64,000 nucleotides of DNA from Zantedeschia hybrid cultivar (lineage: Eukaryota > Streptophyta > Magnoliopsida > Alismatales > Araceae): the NCBI GenBank assembly GCA_030544215.1, contig JARZZO010000011.1, forward strand, positions 52,759,587 to 52,823,586, read 5' to 3'. The notes under the pieces are model-generated. The model did no database searches. It worked only from the letters and a program-made list of their open reading frames with translations, and was not told the origin of the DNA. Below are positions 44,223 to 56,315 of the stretch, piece by piece (position 1 is the first letter of the stretch; the number at the start of each line of letters is the position of its first letter). The position numbers and the translations under genes are program-made.

Positions 44223-45119
44223 ATAGGATTTTTTTAATAGCTGGGGGATCATAGAACAAGAAAGGCATCTAATGGCTAGATCTTGGAGGTATCTATCTGG
44301 AATTTGTCTACTCTTAGATTTCCTAGAGTTTTTAACATGATTAACCTGCCTAGAACTAGACTCCCTAACTTCACTAGACTTCCTATTATGACTTAATGAG
44401 GACGAAGAAGAATAAAAATCAAGGGACACAGAATGTGATACAGGGGAATCCTCCTGAGGGGAGGGGCAGAGCAAGTCTAGAAGAGTATCTTGCCCGAATG
44501 ACCCAGGCGATGGGGTACAGTTGGACAAGTAGGAAGTTTCCTCAACGAGGATCTGAGAAAAGGAAGTTGCCAAATTGGCGTTTTTTTTTTTTTTTTGGAG
44601 AGATGAATTAAGCATAAAACAGGAATGAATATGGATAGGAGGAGAATGCGATGGAGGAAATGGCACTAAGGCCAAAGGATTGGGGGGATCATACAATAGT
44701 ATGTCCCAGATCAAATCATAAATCCTCTTTAGATCGAGAGGAGGTTGTGGAATGAAGTCCCGTGGGGATAGAGTGTTCATGATGGGCGGAACCCGTGGAA
44801 TATCTTCAGTGATGACCCGCGATCAAGTCGGGGTCATAAACAGAGTGCAGAAAAGAGTATGGAGTGTGAAAATGTAAGAGGGATATGTTTCCCTCCACAG
44901 AAGCTCCGTTGTATAACCAGTTTCATAGGGGTCATCTAGCTCTCCTTCATCTGTTTCCTCAGACAGCAGCATTCTCTTATCAAAAATGGCACCAGGCCTT
45001 TCGATTAGCTCATCTATTTGCGGCGGCCACTTTGGTTCTAAGGGATCAAGAAATAGTCTGTTTAATGCAATGTACAGATCCCTCAAATCGAACCACCGGT
45101 ACCATTCACACTCTGGATC
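44223..45119 (-). pseudogene. A2 region between G-patch and RT, degenerate
   Basis: A short open part at 44823-45086 (LYIALNRLFLDP, ELIERPGAIFDKR) fits the poorly conserved stretch between G-patch and RT of Ogre-type Pol. Below 44820 the sequence is rearranged or AT-rich, with a 17-T run at 44581-44597 and no recognisable domain. Confidence 0.5.
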
Positions 45120-45542
45120 TTAGAATTTCCTCCTTTTCATTGGCCGCAGAGCCTCCAAGGACTGGTACGTCAGTAGTTCCGAGCAATGTTTGGCCAAGTC
45201 TTTCCCATATATGTCATGGAGATCGAAATAGGAAGTGATGACCACTGTGTTATCATGACTGATCATGGGCCCTTTGACAAAATGTGTGTATAGGGTCCAC
45301 GTTAAGGGGTCCCGGCCTTCTTTACATGGGGTGGACATCGTTTCCCAGACCTTCTGGCTGTCTTCATTTTCTTCCTGCTGAATAATGTCGTGCCTTACTT
45401 TTCTTGGCCTATAGCCCAGGCCATTTCCAGGCATCCTTCGGTTATCCTTGAGGGGTGTGGTTCTGCCTTGTAACTGCGTGCCTAGGCCCTTTCCAGGCAG
45501 ATAGCCGCCCTTCATCATGATCCTCCAACTAGGGATACTCAT
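45120..45542 (-). pseudogene. A2 G-patch-like segment of Pol
   Basis: Two glycine-rich repeats, GGYLPGKGLGTQLQG and MPGNGLGYRPR, sit between protease and RT, where Ogre/Tat polyproteins carry a G-patch-like region. They probably bind nucleic acid. Open for 140 codons, ending in a stop at 45120. Confidence 0.75.
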
Positions 45543-46406
45543 GCACTTCCCCCGCTTTATGGCATCCAGTGGATAAGGAGTAAGTGTGGCGGCCTTTAAA
45601 GGATCAGCCAGGATGGTAGACCTGTAATACCGACAGAAAAGGTTGTCGGCCAGGTGGAGGAGTTGGCTTGATATTCAAGGAGTGAGCAGCAGCAAGGATC
45701 GGCATGCTTGTAACTTTAATGACTCGTCCTTTATAGGAAAATTTGACGCACTAATGATTCGTAGAGGAATTCGCCTCAAGGGTTTTAATATAAAGACGGC
45801 CCAAAATAGCCTTCAAGGAAAGATCGATTTCCAAGATGTGAAATTCAACCTCAGCATGACATACATGGCCTAACTCCAGTTTTAGATAGACCATTCCCAG
45901 AGGAGAACGGGTGGAGTTATTGTAGGCTGTAACAGAAATGGGGCTAGGCAGTCATTTTTCCTTGGGTACACCACATAGTTCAAGGGTCTTCGGTGGCAGG
46001 ACATTGATTGAAGCCCCCGTGTCAACCAGGCAGGTGTCTACGGCTTTCTTGCAGATATTGACCGTAATACTCAGAGCCATGCTCCTGGTTGCTAGTGGTG
46101 CTAGTTCCGAAGTATGAAATAGGATAGAGGGTTGATCCCCCTACGGAACTAGTAGTGCGGTGATCTTCTCCACCGGCACGTCTTCGTTCACCATCACTTT
46201 TTGTAGGTACTCCATCAGAGCTTCCGATGGGTCTTCGATCTCTTGATAAACTCAAGCACAGAGATTCGTGTCGGTGTTCTGTCTAGTTGCTTCAGCAGGT
46301 CATATTGAGTGCCTGGTGCACTCTCATCAGTATGCGTTTCCTCTAGCGGCTGTGATGGGCCGTCTCTGACTATAGATTGAGGAAAGACCTTATTGAAGAT
46401 CCTCTC
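45543..46406 (-). pseudogene. A2 aspartic protease region, broken
   Basis: Read on the minus strand: YDLLKQLDRTPTRISVLEF, a frameshift near 46240, SEALMEYLQKVMVNEDVP, a stop, then the protease active site CLVDTGASINVLP near 46006-46040 and ILGR near 45880. Tat proteases show the same YDLL and LGRP landmarks. At least three stops and one frameshift. The upstream end is cut by the B' solo LTR at 46407. Confidence 0.78.
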
Positions 46407-47804
46407 TGTAACGACCCGCCATCCTATGACCGAAGACCCGGTCACTAAATAGATGTCGGCCCATTAACTGCGGGTTCACACCCGGATCTCACACAACACA
46501 TCTGGAGGAGTAAGCGCTAAACAAGGCTAAATATAACAATCACACGGACTACAAAGGTATAACAAGTGCGCAGGAAGGAAGATAAAAATGTCCGTATACA
46601 GTCCAACAATAATTACATGGTCCAACAAATTAAATAAGTACAGGCAGAAGTAAAGTACAACAACATCGGGGCATACCCCGGAACTGAGACAGCTGCTGGC
46701 CCGCACACCAAGAAGACACCACAACGCCGCCACACGCCACGAGGTCCACACCTGAAACCGCAGGGAGTGAGCCACACCAGAATTGGGCTCAGTAGGGATC
46801 ATCCGATCCCCTGCCTCCCACTCACACACCCACAAGTGTAACAACACGGATATATGGCAATTAAGTAAAGCAGTAAACATAGCACCCAAATATGATATGA
46901 AACGTACGATAAGCAGTGTAGCAGGAACAGTTCTAAGCAACCCGAAGAACCCAACACAAAGTCACGTCTCACAGCCAAAGTCCACAAAGCGACTGAACCA
47001 CACTGTCGACCGAAGTCAAACGTCGCCTCCCAACACTACCACCACTGCTCACGCCTGTCCACCCCTACAGTGTTCTGGGGCACTGTAGGGTGAGGCAGTG
47101 AGTCAAACTAGAACTAGTTGGGACCAGTGTACCACCACTGCCCAGCTACGTGTGCACACAAGCAGTCTAGACTACTGTCCTACCGACCGGATTGCCTCCA
47201 CGCCAGGCCTCGGCGCTTCAGGAGGGCCCTGGGGACCGGCGAACCCCCGTCAAGCCGAAGCTACAGGAACTACCCACAACCCTAACCTTCCGGGCTGCGT
47301 CAGGCCAAAGGGCTAAGGGTACCACTCGTAACCTTGATCAAAGGTCACATCAGGCCCAGTGGCTACAGGGGTAAAACAACTCCAACAGTACCACAACTAG
47401 CTCTACAGCAAGAAACGCGCCGGAAGCTGCCACGACAAACAGGGAAACTCCGACCCGCTGAGACCAAACAACAACCCCTCGGATAGCGCACCGGCTACTC
47501 CGGCCCGACGGGCTCAAGGTGGTTCTGCTTCCCTCAGCCAAAGGTAAAACACAACATGTACCACTTCCCCACCGGTACGGCACAATGCCTCACATACACC
47601 ATGACCCTGTCCCCATCGGTCCATGGTGACAAACGTAAACCACAGTTATTCCAATCCACAATCGCATAAGAACATACACACATATAACATGATGTAATTC
47701 CATTCTCGCAGAAGTCCTCAGTCTCAGTGTACAACGTAAAGCATGCATTGAACCGTCCAACAGTGAAACATATGTTAAAAACTAGGTTTATGCAGTTCTG
47801 TCTT

Positions 47805-48270
47805 GAATCGCGTCGACCGAGGTCGACGCCATTCAAGCCCCTCAAACATGTTCAATTAAAACAGATTATTCCTTGAAACGCGTCCACCTGGGAAGCCGCC
47901 GTTTAAAACGCGTCAGAGCTCTCAGACGCCATTCACACCAAAATTCCAGATTTGCAGAACCCATAGTCGGGGAATTTCCTGCCTAAATGGCATCATGATG
48001 GCCCGACGTCCTTCTGAAAGGCGTCGTCCATCCATGACGTCATTTAGCATCGGATTCCCTGAACTGACAGAGACTCGGTGGAGCGATTTCTGCCTAAAAG
48101 GTGTCATGATGTCCCGACATCCTTCTAAAAGGCGTCGTCCATCCATGACGTCTTTTAGTGCCAGAACCCCTAACTCGTGAAACCTCGAACAGGGAGGTTT
48201 CTGCCCTAAAAGGCGTCGTACTGCCCTGACGTCCTTCTAAAAGGCGTCGACCAGGCACGACGCCGTTTAG
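47805..48270. repeat. Paired-dyad array in B' solo LTR
   Basis: A single dyad at 47805 is followed by pairs at 47875/47905, 47985/48016, 48096/48127 and 48208/48239. Pair-to-pair spacing is 110, 111 and 112 bp. This is one period more than in element B, so the ~111-bp unit changes copy number. Confidence 0.85.
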
Positions 48271-48828
48271 CGCCAGAAACCTGGTTCCCTTGTTCGATCC
48301 GAGGGTTTCTCCCTTAACCCCAAACACCCCGAAAATGCCCCAAAACAGAAGGGGGAGGAAAAGGAATTCAACCACCACAAACATGCTACAATGCCACAAT
48401 CCCTAACACGGCCATTCCCACGAAAACATCCCCTAAACATGCTCAGTCTAACCCAAAACATATCATGCCACGCCAAGGAAATCACGAGCAACACATTCAC
48501 AGTCCATGCAAGGTTCGTCCCCCTACCGGTTCTTGAACTCCTCCAAGCTCCGTGCCGCCGACCCGCCGCACCGCAGACCGCCGTCGGTACCCTCGAGGAC
48601 GCCGCCACTCCGCCGGGACGTCGGCCGCCGTCCGGAGAATGGAACGCCGCGAAGGAAGTGGTGGAGGTAGAGGTGAGAGGTAAGGAGGCTTTGGAGTGAT
48701 GGAAGAGGAAGAAGAGGAAGGGAAGGGAGGAAGGAGGGCGGAGGGAGCGGAGAGGGCGAAGAGAGAGAGAGTGGAGGCGAAAATGAGGGAAAGAAGGGGA
48801 GGCTCGCGGGGTCAATCTGAATCTAGCT

Positions 48829-49162
48829 AAAACGCGTCGATCGAGGCAGACGCCAATCAGTCTGACAGGACGGCCGTACTGACAGCACTCTGAAACGCGT
48901 TGCTCACCGCGGACGCCGTTCAGACGACAGGACAGGCCGTACTGACAACGCTCTGGTGCCGTACACTGACATCGCAGAGGTCGCAGTCTGAATCGCGTCG
49001 ACCAACATGGACGCCGTTCAGACGATGTGACAGGGGCCGTACTCTCGCGGCCCGAAACCCGCCCACGTGGCACACACGTGGCACAACAGAAAGCGGACCT
49101 AAATGGCGTCTACATAGTCAGACGTCTTTTGAAAGACGTCGAGCAGTGCAGACGTCATTCAG
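48829..49162. repeat. Second dyad cluster in B' solo LTR
   Basis: Dyads at 48829-48860, 48892-48923, 48990-49021, 49101-49132 and 49131-49162, in the same relative place as the second cluster of element B. Confidence 0.8.
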
Positions 49163-49252
49163 TCGGAAATCTCAAGACCCCCTCAGGGTCCAAACCAGGG
49201 GATCCGGCCCGAACCCGACCCGAATACTGAACCCGAAATCTCAGTCCTTACA

Positions 49253-52021
49253 CTCTCACTTCGGAGTGCATGTCTTTAATTGTGAAAGGTCCAGGCGATA
49301 ACTTGAGCACCGCGGGGTTGGTAGATGGCGTGGATGGTGTGGATGGTGTGGTGGTTTGGTATGCTGGTGATGGCGTAGGGTTAGTTGATGATGGCATGGT
49401 GCGGATGAGGGGCTTAGAGGGTTGGATAGTGGTGTGGTAAGTGGTTGGTGTAGGTGAAGTGGGGAATGGTACACGGAGTAATGGTTTAGACGGTTGTATG
49501 GTATTTGGGTAGGTGGTGGTGGTGGTAGGTGATGTGGGGAATGGTATGCGGAGTAATGGTTTGGATGGCATGAGGGGTGCGTAGTTGGCTTGCGGGGAAT
49601 TGTTTGATGGAGGCATGTTATCGTGGGGGGTAATGGGTTTAAGGAAAGTGGGCGGTGGTGATGGGTTAATGGGTGCGGGTGTTGGTACTGGTGTGATGGT
49701 AACGGGTTGTGGTTTAGGTACGTCGAGGGTGCGGCGTGGTGGTTGCGCAGCGGTGCTTGGGGTGTGGCCTGTTGAATAAATAGAGGAAGAGTCCTCTATC
49801 TTCCACTGCTGCCCTCGATTAGCCTCAGATTGACTATTTGTTAAAATAGAGGCAACTTGATGTTGGTGCTGGTATTCCGGAAGTGGGTTCTACACTATAC
49901 CCATGTTCGGGGGTGCTGCCGCCTGTGCCGGCGCTCTTGGTTGTTGTTGTTGTTGGGGTTGCTGCTGTTGTTGCTGCTGGGGCCTCCTCGCCTTCAAGGC
50001 GTATATATACTCCCTCATTTCTTCCCAATCAATGCCTCCCTGCTCGTTGAGATCATGGATATAATTTCGGAATTGGAAGCAGGTATCTATTGTATGTCCA
50101 GGTTGTCTATGGAAGTAACAATACTTGGAAGTGTCGACATTTTGAGGCCAAACTATTTTTTCTCTTAGCAAAATTAAAGCATTGGTTGCCATTAAAGCAT
50201 TGAAGATATCTGACAAGGATTCTAGAAGGACTGGATATTCTGCTCTTTTCGGGCCTGAAAGCTTCCTCTGCTGGTTATAATCAGCAAGAGGGGGTACATT
50301 ATAGTATGTCGGCGGTGCGTCCGGCTGGTACTGTTGTTGTTGTGGCGGCTAGTACTGTAACTGCCGTTGTGACTGCTGCTGTGGTTGTTATTGTGGCTAT
50401 TGGTTCAGCTGCTATGGCCGCTGGTACTGTGGCTGCTGATATTGTGGATTCGGCTGCTGTGGTTGCTGATATTGTGGCTGTTGTTGTCTGTAACCCTACT
50501 GGTTAGGCGGTCTTTGGCCTGTGTATTGTGATGGTTGCTGGCTTCTCACGAACTGAGACTAATTGTTGTTCATACTGCTAATCTGCTCATGGGAGAGCGT
50601 GACCTCAGTTTTTGGACCCGTGCTAGGAGAATTTGGCACGGCTGGCTTCCGAGGTGGAGGCCTGCTAGGTCGGTGAGGATCAAAGACACTAGAGAATGTA
50701 GCATCCTTAAAGGCATTTTGGCATAACGTGCCCTTTCATAGAGCTCTGCTATGCTGGTCAAGTTGTTCACGGCGAGGACTAGCTTAAACTGAAGTGTAGC
50801 ATTGGAAATCAACATCTTTACTTGTTCAGACTCAGACAGATGATCCTTAACTTTTTCTGCCATGCCCCTCCATCTATCAGCAAAACTGACGAATTCCTCG
50901 TCGGGCTTCATCTTTTCTGCTATCAGGTCAGTAATGGACAGAGAGGGGGCAACTCTATCCTAGTATCGTTGAATAAATTTTATGGATACAACACCATAGT
51001 CCTCTACTTCGGATGGCTCTAAGTAAAAGAACCATTCGAGGGCTGGTCCCTCCAAAGATTTCTTGAACAAAAATGCCAACGACCTCTTGTCGTTCTGCCA
51101 GAAAGATGACTTGTACATGAACTCCTTCAAATGAGTGAAGGGGTTACCAGTATCGTTGTATTTTGTATATACTGGCATCTCGGAGGGTGGCAAATGGAAT
51201 ACTGGCAGGCTCGGAAGATTAATCTCGGGTGCAGCTTTGACTCCCATCATCTTTTGAAAGTTGTTGAACTGTTCATCCATACGCTTTATCTTCGAGAGCA
51301 GAGCTTGAGTCGTTGGATCGACTTGAGGAGGGGGAGGTGGTGGTACATGATAGACCTGCTGCCTGGAGTATGTAGGGCAAGGAGGACAATAGGGTTAAGG
51401 TCCGGTAGTGCTTCCGCCATGCCCGAGGGCATTTTGGTAAGTAGGCATCGGCGGCCTGACCGGTGGCCTTGAAGAAGATAATTGCGGCCCAGATGGCCGG
51501 GAAGTTGAAACCTGAAGGGCTTTCAAGGCCTAGTGAATGAAGGAGGCATGATGGGGAGGTGGTTGAGGAATAACAGGGGGAGCCGCAGGATTTGGCTCGG
51601 CAGACTGCGTGGGCGTCTTCCCCTTCAAAATAGACTGGGATGCCTCGAGCTGGTGAGGATCCAGATAAGAGGCTAGAACTCCCAAGGCATTGACCAGATC
51701 AGTGGAGTTGGAGGATGAGGGTCCATTCGGGTCCATGGCCCCCTCAAAAATAGGATTAGATACCGCATGTACATGCGAGGGAAGATTAGCGCCAGGATTA
51801 TGTTGATCATGGACAAAAGGAGGAGGGATATGAGGGTTCCCCTCATGTTCAGATGGATAAGAATGAGGATCATGGGAGGCATTAACATCTTCCCCATTTT
51901 CATAGTGATTAGTGGATTCAAGAGGGGCATTAGCATCTCCCTCGTAGTTGACTAGAGCATCTGAAGCCATGCTCAAATCCCTACCTGGTCGAAGTAACAT
52001 GATATCAGATTTTTTTTTCAA
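49253..52021 (-). pseudogene. A2 Gag, decayed
   Basis: Minus-strand fragments in order are an acidic/Pro-rich N-terminus (52021-51530), then the capsid core (51280-50960: MPVYTKYNDTGNPFTHLKEF, EGPALEWFFYLEP; then EEFVSFADRWRGMAEKV at 50911). A Gln-rich stretch with several stops (50560-50280) follows. The knuckle-like CYFHRQPGHTIDTC (near 50090) comes next, then a Ser/Pro/Thr tail with three ~25-residue repeats (LLRIPFPTSPT-like, 49400-49600). The knuckle and following FRNYIHDL are typical of Tat gag. Stops at several points. Confidence 0.82.
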
Positions 52022-53002
52022 AGATTTGCAGACAAGTTGTATAGAGATTAAGCAAACAAGTGGATGTTTAACATTATTTTAGGATTCCTTGTTGGGTTAT
52101 TTGGATTCAGTTAATCACAAGTTCACTCAATGGGTAGGATCCTAGTTTCAGTTCAATTTCCACCGTTATACTGTATGGCTTTCTCTCACAACGTTATGAA
52201 AAATCTATCCAGGACTTCGATTGGTACAACCAGCCTGATGAACAAGGAGGAATACCTTGATTTTGGGGACTTACGGATGTCTTTAACGTCAACCACTCTA
52301 GTCTAATCGAGGGACCGACCCAATCAGAGAGAGGTGAGGACGTCAAGAAAGGTGTTCCTATGAGAAAAGGGGGGTGTTAGCCCCAGTGCGTATGACCTGC
52401 GGCCGGGATGGCCTCTAACGCTTAATATGTAATGTGTAATAGCAATCAAATAAAAAATCTGAGGACTTAAGAACAAAATAAGAAATTGCCTGAATAGCGT
52501 CTCTACTCCTCGATGCTATTCAAACCAGAACCTTATTTTGCTCGCAGAAGCTCAGGCAGCAGACAGCAAGAAATTTTTTCCTAAAAGGCGTCGTGTTCTG
52601 GCGACGCGGTTATGAAACGCGTCGCTATCCCAAGACGCTTTTCAAAGCGCATAATCAACAATTAAGAAGGAATATCTAGATCGATTCCTCCTCAAACTAA
52701 CAGGTTAAAGCAGTAAATAATCAGTTCATGCGAATCTTTTTTTATTTTATTTTTTTAACAGGATAATTTATCATGTAAACAACTAAAATATCAATCAATC
52801 ACACATTCTACTTTTCACAATCACAACTTTCAACCAATCAAACGGGGAGGGCAAGATCTTGCCGCAAGGGTGTGCACGTGGGAATAACAACTAAACTAAA
52901 AACTCACTGATCGGTGAGGGCGTGTCGAGAGACACAAGTGGTGCACTGTGAGTGCCCGATTGATAAAGAGTAAGAACAAAGATTAAAAGATGGCGATACC
53001 AA
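52022..53002 (-). other. A2 untranslated leader
   Basis: Nearly 1 kb between PBS and gag without a supported gene. It contains three 32-bp dyads (52492-52523, 52583-52614, 52614-52645), a T-rich run near 52738-52757, and mixed DNA. Confidence 0.6.
52492..52645. repeat. Three 32-bp dyads in A2 leader
   Basis: Units start at 52492, 52583 and 52614; the last two abut as a pair. Spacing of the first to the pair is 91 bp, close to the 89-bp period of the A LTR. Confidence 0.8.
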
Positions 53003-53020
53003 GTCCCACTGTGATTGCCA
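53003..53020 (-). other. A2 primer-binding site (Arg-tRNA-like, mutated)
   Basis: The minus strand reads TGGCAATCACAGTGGGAC, 6 bp from the LTR. It resembles the Ogre/Tat PBS form TGGCGACTCnGCTGGGGAC with several changes. Moderate confidence because of the mismatches. Confidence 0.6.
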
Positions 53021-53026
53021 AAAAGC

Positions 53027-54280
53027 TGTGAGTGCTCAAATTCGGTGTGCGAATTATCATAAAAATTTATGTTGTTTAAGTGATAATAAAAACTTATTAA
53101 AAACTAAGTGAATGTGATCGCCAGAAACTTTTAACAAAAAAGTTTCAAAAGACAAAGATTGATCGCCTACCTGTTTCAGAATTGGGAGATGTTGGAGTCC
53201 TTAATTCTCCTCCTTCAGCCGGTTGAAGGAAAAGAGCTATTTTGACTTTGTTCTTACTTTGAATGTTTATCGGACTTTGAGGATCATCCAGATTTTCTTG
53301 TTGTTGATTCTCTCATCTTGATCTTCTTAATCTCCTTTGTACCTTGCAAGGAATGAAAGAAGAGAAAAAGAACAATAAGAACTCAAATATAGGTAGTATC
53401 TATTCCAGTAATATTTCTAATCAGTATAACTCACTTGTTTGGTGGTCTTGAAACCCCTTAACATATAGGTTTTGAAATTATGCTAGTGAGTGTGCGTAAA
53501 ACATGAAGTGATGTGATGAATGAAACTAACTATGATGAAAATATGAACAAAGATTAATAAAGAAGAATTAAGTTGAATGGCCCATGGAAAGTCTTGGTTC
53601 TTGAAAGCTCTTGAAGGACGAAGAGAGGACGAAACTTGCTTCAAGATTCCTAGAAGTAGTCGCAGTACCTCGATCCTTCAACGTTTGGACGTCGTCTTCT
53701 TCTTAAAAATCCTTAACCTTTCCTTCTTCATAGGCTTATGTATTTATAGATTTAAGTTCTTATGCGTATTCACGGTTATTAACAGATTAACATGAAAGAG
53801 TTTGAAGTTAATCCAACTAAGAAACAGATAAACACAGCCTAATTCATCATTATCTGTAATTATCTAAAATGCGTCGCCCATAGGAGACGTCTTTTAGCTT
53901 AATTAAGATAAGGATAAACTCGGGAAGAAGAAGCAAAAACATTTTAGGAAACCTAAATGGCGTCGTGCCTGGCAGACGTCTTTTAGTTAATTAGTCAATT
54001 AATTAAAAATCAAATTAGAAATTGAAATAGGAATAAAATCCTAAACGACGTCTGCATTTAGCAACATCTTTTAGAATTATTTTCATATTTCATTAAAAAT
54101 CTATATTAAAATTAATTTCATTAATTAACTTCAATGGCGTCTACATGTACCGACATCATTTAGACAATTATTTCATAAAATTAATAAAAGTTAATTAATG
54201 ATTAAATATCAGACTAATTTGGAGCATTATTATATGATATGAAATTTACTCAAAATGATGTCAAAATTAGCGTGTCTACA
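53027..54280 (-). repeat. A2 5' LTR
   Basis: Minus strand TGTAGACACGC...CACTCACA. It is homologous to the A1 3' LTR. Four dyads at 53866, 53955, 54043 and 54132 are spaced 88-89 bp. Its right end abuts element C LTR sequence inside a C dyad. Confidence 0.88.
53866..54163. repeat. Array of 32-bp dyads, A2 LTR
   Basis: Units 53866-53897, 53955-53986, 54043-54074 and 54132-54163. The second and third correspond by flank to the third and fourth of A1, so the two LTRs differ by gain or loss of one unit at an end. Confidence 0.85.
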
Positions 54281-56159
54281 GACGCCATTCAGAGTACGGC
54301 CCTGGTATGTCAGAGTACGAACCTGTCTTGTCGTCTGATTGGCGTCGGTCTTAGACGACGCATTTTAGCTAGTTTCGGTTTGACCCCGCGAACCTTCCCT
54401 CATTTCTCTCATCATCTTCTCTCTCCTCCCTTTCTCCGACCCATCCCCATCCCCATCCCCTTCCCCCTTCTCCTTCCTTTTCCTCTCCCCATTCCTCATC
54501 TCCCTCCACTCCATCAACCCCCTGACTTCCGCCGCTACCACTACCATCTCCTCTGCGGTGCATCTCTCTCTGGACGGCAGCCGACGTCCCAGTGGAGTGA
54601 CGGCGTCCACGGCGGTACCGTTGGCGGCTTATGGCATAGCGGTTCGGTGGCTAGGAGCTCGAAGGAGTTCAAGTAACCGGTAGGATGACGATCTTCGCAT
54701 TATTTTGTTTAAAACAATGATTTTTCCGCTTTGAAAGCATGAAATATGTGTGGGTGTTTCTGGGGTAGAAAGTATGTCTTAAGGGGTTCTTTATGGAAAT
54801 AATTAGGCCTCTTCCATACTTTCTCCATTTTGACGTTTTTTATACGATTTGGGAGAGAAATCCCACTTTGTAAATCGGGGAAGGCCAGAAGGGGAACCTG
54901 TCTGGGAGTGCTAAATGGCGTCCAGGGACAGCGATGCCATTTTAAATGGCGGCTTCCACCCTAGATGCGATTTAGCCCCGATCAGGGGATTCTGTTTCTA
55001 TATTGAATGGCGTCTAGGGACAACGACGCCATTTTAAATAGCGGCTGTCAGGGGCGACGCGATTTAGGCCATCTTCCGAGGCCAGTTTTCATATGAACAA
55101 GTTTAGGAGTCATGAATGACGTCTGCCACGGGCGACGCGATTCAAGACAGAACCTCATTAATTCATGCAATTAACATGTGTTTACATTGTTAGATAGTTT
55201 GGTAAAATGCATGCTTGAAAATATACTTCAAGGATGAGGATTTCTACGTGATCGGATCACACTGTGTTGTGTTTTGTGCGATCGTGGACCTAGAGTGACA
55301 GTTGTTAGCACTTAGGTACCCTGTGTCGGTGTGGGAGTGACACGGCGCCAGTTTGGGAGTGATGAGGTGACGCCTAGAGAGAGGGTCACCTGGTGTACCT
55401 CGGGGTATAGCTAGTACCAGTGTTGGAGTGGTACATTTGGAGTGTCACTCGTGCTAGGGGAAGCAGAATCACCTAGAGTTAGACAGGCCAGAGTAGCCAG
55501 CGCGTTATCCGAGGGGTTGCTGTTTGGTCCCAGCGGGTCGGTGTTTTCCACGTTCAGCCGTGTGGTTTGTGTGTTTAGTCGAGACGCTGGTTGTGGACTC
55601 CATGGTGGAGTGGTTTCAGGGTTGTGCATGCTACATTTATGAATGCATGCATTTTATATCAAAATTTGAGAATCTTTGGAGGTTGTGATTACTACTTTAT
55701 TTATTTAAATTGCCTATATTTGTGTTGTTGCACTAGTGGGTGCGTGAATGGGTGGTGGGAATCGAATGATCCCTACTGAGTCCATTTCGATGAGACTCAC
55801 CCCCTGTGATTTTCAGGTGAGGGTTCCAAGCAGGCGTAGCGAGGAGAGTATTGTCTCGGGTTGCGCGCCAACAGCCACTGTTCCGGGGTATGCCCCGATG
55901 TAGTTGTTATTTTCCTTTCAAGCTTGTACACTTAATTATTTCTTTTCAGTTGGAATATGTAATTATTTGCTGAGTCAAGTCGAATTGTAATAATTTTTAA
56001 TTTCTGCACTTCCTTTACAATTTGATGTGATGTTGATGTTTAGCTTACTTTATCATTTATTTCCTAGACTTATCGAGATCTTGATTTTGCTCTAATGTTT
56101 AATGATTCGATACCCATTTAGTAATCGGATCCCTGATTATAGGGTGGCGGGTCATTACA
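54281..56159 (+). repeat. Element C 5' LTR, truncated
   Basis: It begins at the base matching 61086 of the 3' LTR, inside a dyad (61066-61097), and ends GGGTCATTACA. The same termini are seen in B in reverse. Dyads at 54337, 54913, 54944, 55005, 55036 and 55114. Confidence 0.92.
54913..55145. repeat. Dyad array in C 5' LTR
   Basis: Abutting pairs at 54913/54944 and 55005/55036, then a single at 55114. The same set in the 3' LTR is at 61721/61752, 61813/61844 and 61922. Arms here favour AAATGGCGTC and GACGCGATTTAG. Confidence 0.82.
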
Positions 56160-56161
56160 GT

Positions 56162-56173
56162 TGGTATCAGAGC
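56162..56173 (+). other. Element C primer-binding site (initiator Met tRNA)
   Basis: TGGTATCAGAGC, two bases after the LTR end at 56159, identical to element B. Confidence 0.92.
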
Positions 56174-56315
56174 ATTCGGTCTGGGAAATAGATGAATAAC
56201 TAGGTTAAATACCGTAATTTCAGCAAATAAATGTATTATCCAGTACAGGCACGGCGGTAATGTAGGTTTTGGATTCTAATTAGGATTTTCGATTCTTGTG
56301 ACTGTAGGCGATTCG

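Larger units (their letters stand above)
46407..49252 (-). mobile_element. Family B' solo LTR
   Basis: 2,846 bp, TGTAACGACC...CCTTACA, with TSD CTCTC at 46402-46406 and 49253-49257 and no internal region. This is a solo LTR left by LTR-LTR recombination. It is related to element B at both ends and in leader-like segments but is longer. The fragment at 1-308 is the same subfamily. It carries fourteen 32-bp dyads. It interrupts A2 between gag and protease. Confidence 0.95.
18343..54280 (-). mobile_element. Element A2, Tat/Ogre retrotransposon with three nested insertions
   Basis: The 5' LTR is at 53027-54280, the PBS at 53003-53020, gag below 52021, then protease, G-patch, RT, two RNase H domains, integrase and the 3' non-coding region down to 18343. 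The 3' LTR is outside the window beyond element F. Insertions are F (to 18342), copia D (19896-40786) and the B' solo LTR (46407-49252). All coding parts carry stops or frameshifts. Lineage is assigned by dual RNase H, the G-patch-like repeat, a CX2HX4HX4C gag knuckle and the PBS. It sits in the 5' LTR of element C. Confidence 0.88.

Noticed and set aside
3078..54280. A1 and A2 as one element with an internal tandem duplication
   Set aside because: A1 has its own TSD (TCGGC) with F LTR sequence on both sides, and the two LTRs are too diverged to be one pair.
54365..54610. Minus-strand Glu/Arg-rich ORFs in C LTRs
   Set aside because: They are the complement of the CT-rich leader stretch of the LTR.
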